Under the pieces are notes generated by a model. That model saw nothing but the letters and a program-made list of their open reading frames with translations. It did no database searches and was not told where the DNA came from. A program made the translations under genes and the position numbers. A stretch of 64,000 nucleotides of DNA from UBA6144 sp964399165 (lineage in GTDB: Bacteria; Bdellovibrionota; Bacteriovoracia; Bacteriovoracales; Bacteriovoracaceae): positions 62,001 through 126,000 of the forward strand of contig CAYNPO010000005.1 in the NCBI GenBank assembly GCA_964399165.1. Direction: 5' to 3'. This document shows, piece by piece, positions 62,010 to 64,000 of the stretch (position 1 is its first letter; every line of letters starts with the position of its first letter).

Positions 62010-63797
62010 ATTCCCTTTCGCCCTCTGGCCATCATCATTCTCGCGTGCGCGCTGTCCCCTGGGATCGCCCGTCCTTACGTGCCCGCCGAAACCATCGACC
62101 GCGAACCCGTGCGTTGGGAGAAGGACAGCATCCCCTTGGTGGTCACTCATGATGCCGAGGATCTGACGCCCGCCCAAAGTGCGGCGGCGGTGGCGGAAGT
62201 CTTCGCCGCCTGGAACGCCTTTTCCCCCGTGCGCGTGGAGCAAGTCACCCACAGCACCACCACCAACCGCTTACGCTACAGCGATGACGAACGTTATTTC
62301 GGCCCTGGTGTGGTGGCCGTGACCGTCCTGAGTTACTCATCTTCAGGCAAGGCTAAAGGTGGGAGCATATTGCTTAACCAGACGGAAGGCCGGAGCTTTT
62401 GTTTCAGCGCGAACAAGAACGCAGCGTCCTGTGGCACCGGTGGGTGGGGACTCAACCCGCTTTACGTGGGCGACGTACTCTCTCACGAGGTGGGTCACCT
62501 CCTCGGGCTCGCTCATTCAGAGGTGCGGGACAGCAGCATGGTCTACTTGGCGATGCTCGGCCAGCACACGCCCCACGCCGATGACATGGCCGGGCTGCGC
62601 ACGCTGTACGGGCAGTCCGGCTGGGGCTCCATTCGTGGCGTGGTCCGTGGAGGCAACAGCGTGCCGGTGTTCGGCGCTCACGTCCAAGCTATCTCAGCTA
62701 GCACTGGTGCGGTGGCCGGGGCAGCGGTGAGTGCCACCGACGGGACCTTCGTCGTGGGCGGGTTACCTCCTGGTCATACGTATTACTTGTATGTGGAACC
62801 CCTGCGGAAAGTCTCCGTGCTCACAGACCCCCTCGCCAGCGTCCAAAACGACTTTTGTCCTGGACCGTGGGTGGGGAGCTTTTTCGAAACCTGCGGGAGT
62901 GCCGGGAAGGGCCATCCTCAACCGGTGCGCGTGCCCTCCGCCAGCATACGGGACGTGGGGACGGTGACGATCCGTTGCCACCTGAGGGTGGGGGAGGAGT
63001 ACCTGCTCGACAAGGCTTCGCTGTCTGGAGGCACCTATTCGTTCACCGCCACGCCATCCAAGCCCGGCGAGGCGTTCGTAGGTGTCTATCCCGCTTCCAC
63101 CACTCTCCCGACATCGTTCTCGCTCTCCACCGGGCATGACGACGGACTCGAACTTGATCTATCGGCGTTGGCTGTGCCTGCCGGCAATCCCCGTCTGGAA
63201 ATCCGCCTTCTTACCACCGGCATCGGCTCGGCCCTGGATTTCTCCGTGGAAATCGACGGTCCCCACGGAACACTAACGGACCCTGACCGTGCAGTCGTCG
63301 CGCCATTCGCTTCCCCTAACCTGGAAAGTGGTACTTTCAAACCCCTGTTCGAACGCCGGCTCCTCTATCCCCTCCATGCGACCGCTGGTCTCAACGTCTT
63401 CAGCGTGAGGCTTAAACCGCGGGCACTCACGCTGCTCGAGAGCAGCGTGGCGCTCCCCTCCGACGCCGCTTTCACCCTGTCCGACCGTCCGTGGCTCGCG
63501 TTGGTCTCCATAGTTAGCGACGTCGGGGCCGGTGACTATCTCCATTACCAAAACCGTGTGCCAACGCTCTCTGACAACCGGACGTGCCTGGACGCCGCCT
63601 ACACCCGGACCGTGCAGGCCAATACCGTTCCGGCTTCCGCCATCAATGGCGGCGACGATGAAGCCGCGACCCAAAGTGCGTCTCCCGCCTGTGGAAGCTG
63701 GGAACCTCCCTCCAGTGGTGGTCCCGGCATGGGATGGCCCCTCCTCATTGGCTTCTTGGCCGCCTTGGCTGCACTGCCCCGTCGGCGTCGCCTCTAA
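62010..63797 (+). CDS. Secreted matrixin-type zinc metalloprotease, apparent AUU start
   Basis: The protease domain (about 30-200) has HEVGHLLGLAHS (about 159-170), the HExxHxxGxxH metzincin site, and the Met-turn DSSMVY. Beta-rich domains follow (a carboxypeptidase-regulatory-like fold near 205-260), and the end is GWPLLIGFLAALAAL followed by PRRRRL. From the first canonical start, GTG at 62079, there is neither signal peptide nor Shine-Dalgarno. The frame is open back to 62001, and from ATT at 62010 it encodes PFRPLAIIILACALSPGIA, a signal peptide; GAGGT (61999-62003) lies six bases before this ATT. Hence 595 residues are proposed. Matrixins degrade extracellular proteins. Confidence 0.8.
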   Translation: MPFRPLAIIILACALSPGIARPYVPAETIDREPVRWEKDSIPLVVTHDAEDLTPAQSAAAVAEVFAAWNAFSPVRVEQVTHSTTTNRLRYSDDERYFGPGVVAVTVLSYSSSGKAKGGSILLNQTEGRSFCFSANKNAASCGTGGWGLNPLYVGDVLSHEVGHLLGLAHSEVRDSSMVYLAMLGQHTPHADDMAGLRTLYGQSGWGSIRGVVRGGNSVPVFGAHVQAISASTGAVAGAAVSATDGTFVVGGLPPGHTYYLYVEPLRKVSVLTDPLASVQNDFCPGPWVGSFFETCGSAGKGHPQPVRVPSASIRDVGTVTIRCHLRVGEEYLLDKASLSGGTYSFTATPSKPGEAFVGVYPASTTLPTSFSLSTGHDDGLELDLSALAVPAGNPRLEIRLLTTGIGSALDFSVEIDGPHGTLTDPDRAVVAPFASPNLESGTFKPLFERRLLYPLHATAGLNVFSVRLKPRALTLLESSVALPSDAAFTLSDRPWLALVSIVSDVGAGDYLHYQNRVPTLSDNRTCLDAAYTRTVQANTVPASAINGGDDEAATQSASPACGSWEPPSSGGPGMGWPLLIGFLAALAALPRRRRL

Positions 63798-63804
63798 GAA
63801 GTTT

Positions 63805-63833
63805 TTGTCTTCACTCCCCGCCTTCGGTAAGAT
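63805..63833 (+). promoter_or_regulatory. Sigma-70-type promoter for the last gene
   Basis: TTGTCT at 63805-63810, a 17-base spacer and TAAGAT at 63828-63833, eight bases after the metalloprotease stop and 20 bases before the next ATG. Good spacing, moderate match. Confidence 0.5.
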
Positions 63834-63853
63834 GTTGGAAGGTGAGGGGAAAC

Positions 63854-64000
63854 ATGAAGTACCTATGGCTTTTAATCGGTCTTTTCGTCTTCGACGCTTC
63901 AGCGCAAAACCTCAATGAGGCGCGCATTTGGAAGTTGGTTCCCCGCAAAAAAGCAATCTACCTCGGACATGGTGTCTTCCATCTGAACCAGGGGACCTCC
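63854..64000 (+). CDS. Exported protein, C-terminus outside window
   Basis: Forty-nine codons from an ATG preceded by GGTGAGGGG. The N-terminus MKYLWLLIGLFVFDASAQ is a signal peptide with a likely cut after ASA. The following part (NLNEARIWKLVPRKKAIYLG) is not recognised. It follows the metalloprotease gene with its own promoter-like sequence and continues beyond the right edge. Confidence 0.75.
   Translation, partial: MKYLWLLIGLFVFDASAQNLNEARIWKLVPRKKAIYLGHGVFHLNQGTS

Noticed and set aside
1..64000. Search for tRNA, rRNA, CRISPR arrays, insertion sequences and phage genes
   Set aside because: Reading intergenic regions gave no cloverleaf, no spaced short repeats, no transposase or integrase and no terminal inverted repeats. 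The only sizeable repeat is the pilA pair.

Overview
The window is a GC-rich (estimated around 60%, not counted) stretch of bacterial chromosome with tightly packed, often overlapping genes and many GTG and TTG starts. Complete flagellar-cap, type IV pilus, Omp85/TamB-like outer-membrane and prepilin/signal peptidase functions indicate a Gram-negative, motile organism. The type IV pilus gene order (pilB-pilT-pilC-pilA ... ABC ATPase-permease ... pilD-pilM-N-O-P-Q) is close to that known from Myxococcus. The run aroQ-efp-accB-accC after pilQ is typical of deltaproteobacteria in the broad sense (Myxococcota, Bdellovibrionota). The phylum call is an inference from gene order and protein style; no 16S or marker search was possible.

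Layout. 1-3644 (minus): flagellar cap operon fliD-fliS-FliT-like, followed by a short Maf-type protein and a GT9-like glycosyltransferase that runs off the left edge. 3645-5927: a structured intergenic region, a polytopic membrane protein and a small unknown gene. 5928-10511: bisphosphate nucleotidase, convergent endonuclease III, rlmE, a penicillin-binding transpeptidase, lepB and a GNAT. 10501-14196: head-to-head mutS2 and an RqcH/NFACT gene. 14331-15752: a secreted transglutaminase-elicitor protein with its own terminator. 15831-25530: one long plus-strand run, rlmI-like / moxR / DUF58 / batA / batB-C fusion / batD / ribF / aroE.

25565-41185 is the type IV pilus locus: pilB, pilT, pilC, two nearly identical pilA genes, a minus-strand TPR-like membrane protein, an ABC ATPase and permease in the pilH/pilI position, a GT-C-like membrane protein, pilD, and pilMNOPQ under a good sigma-70-type promoter. 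41194-46487 holds a TPR gene, aroQ, efp, accBC and a second repeat-type protein. 46488-53350 is a TamB-like plus Omp85 pair. 53477-54397 is rplM-rpsI with a strong terminator, followed at once by a divergent UvrA paralogue. 57021-61155 (minus) is a three-gene overlapping operon of a radical SAM enzyme, a family 2 glycosyltransferase and a polytopic membrane protein. 61262-64000 encodes secreted proteins, including a matrixin-type metalloprotease that seems to start at an AUU codon; two of them end in a hydrophobic helix plus an arginine-rich tail.

Most notable points: a 393-nt perfectly identical core in the two pilA genes with diverged flanks (gene conversion signature); a 17-codon ORF with a strong Shine-Dalgarno in the pilA2 leader; the apparent AUU start of the metalloprotease; the UvrA paralogue whose second ATPase site has lost its Walker B and H-loop residues; and the radical SAM-GT2-membrane protein operon. 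I see no rRNA, tRNA, insertion sequence or CRISPR array, and no annotated stretch above 300 bases is empty.
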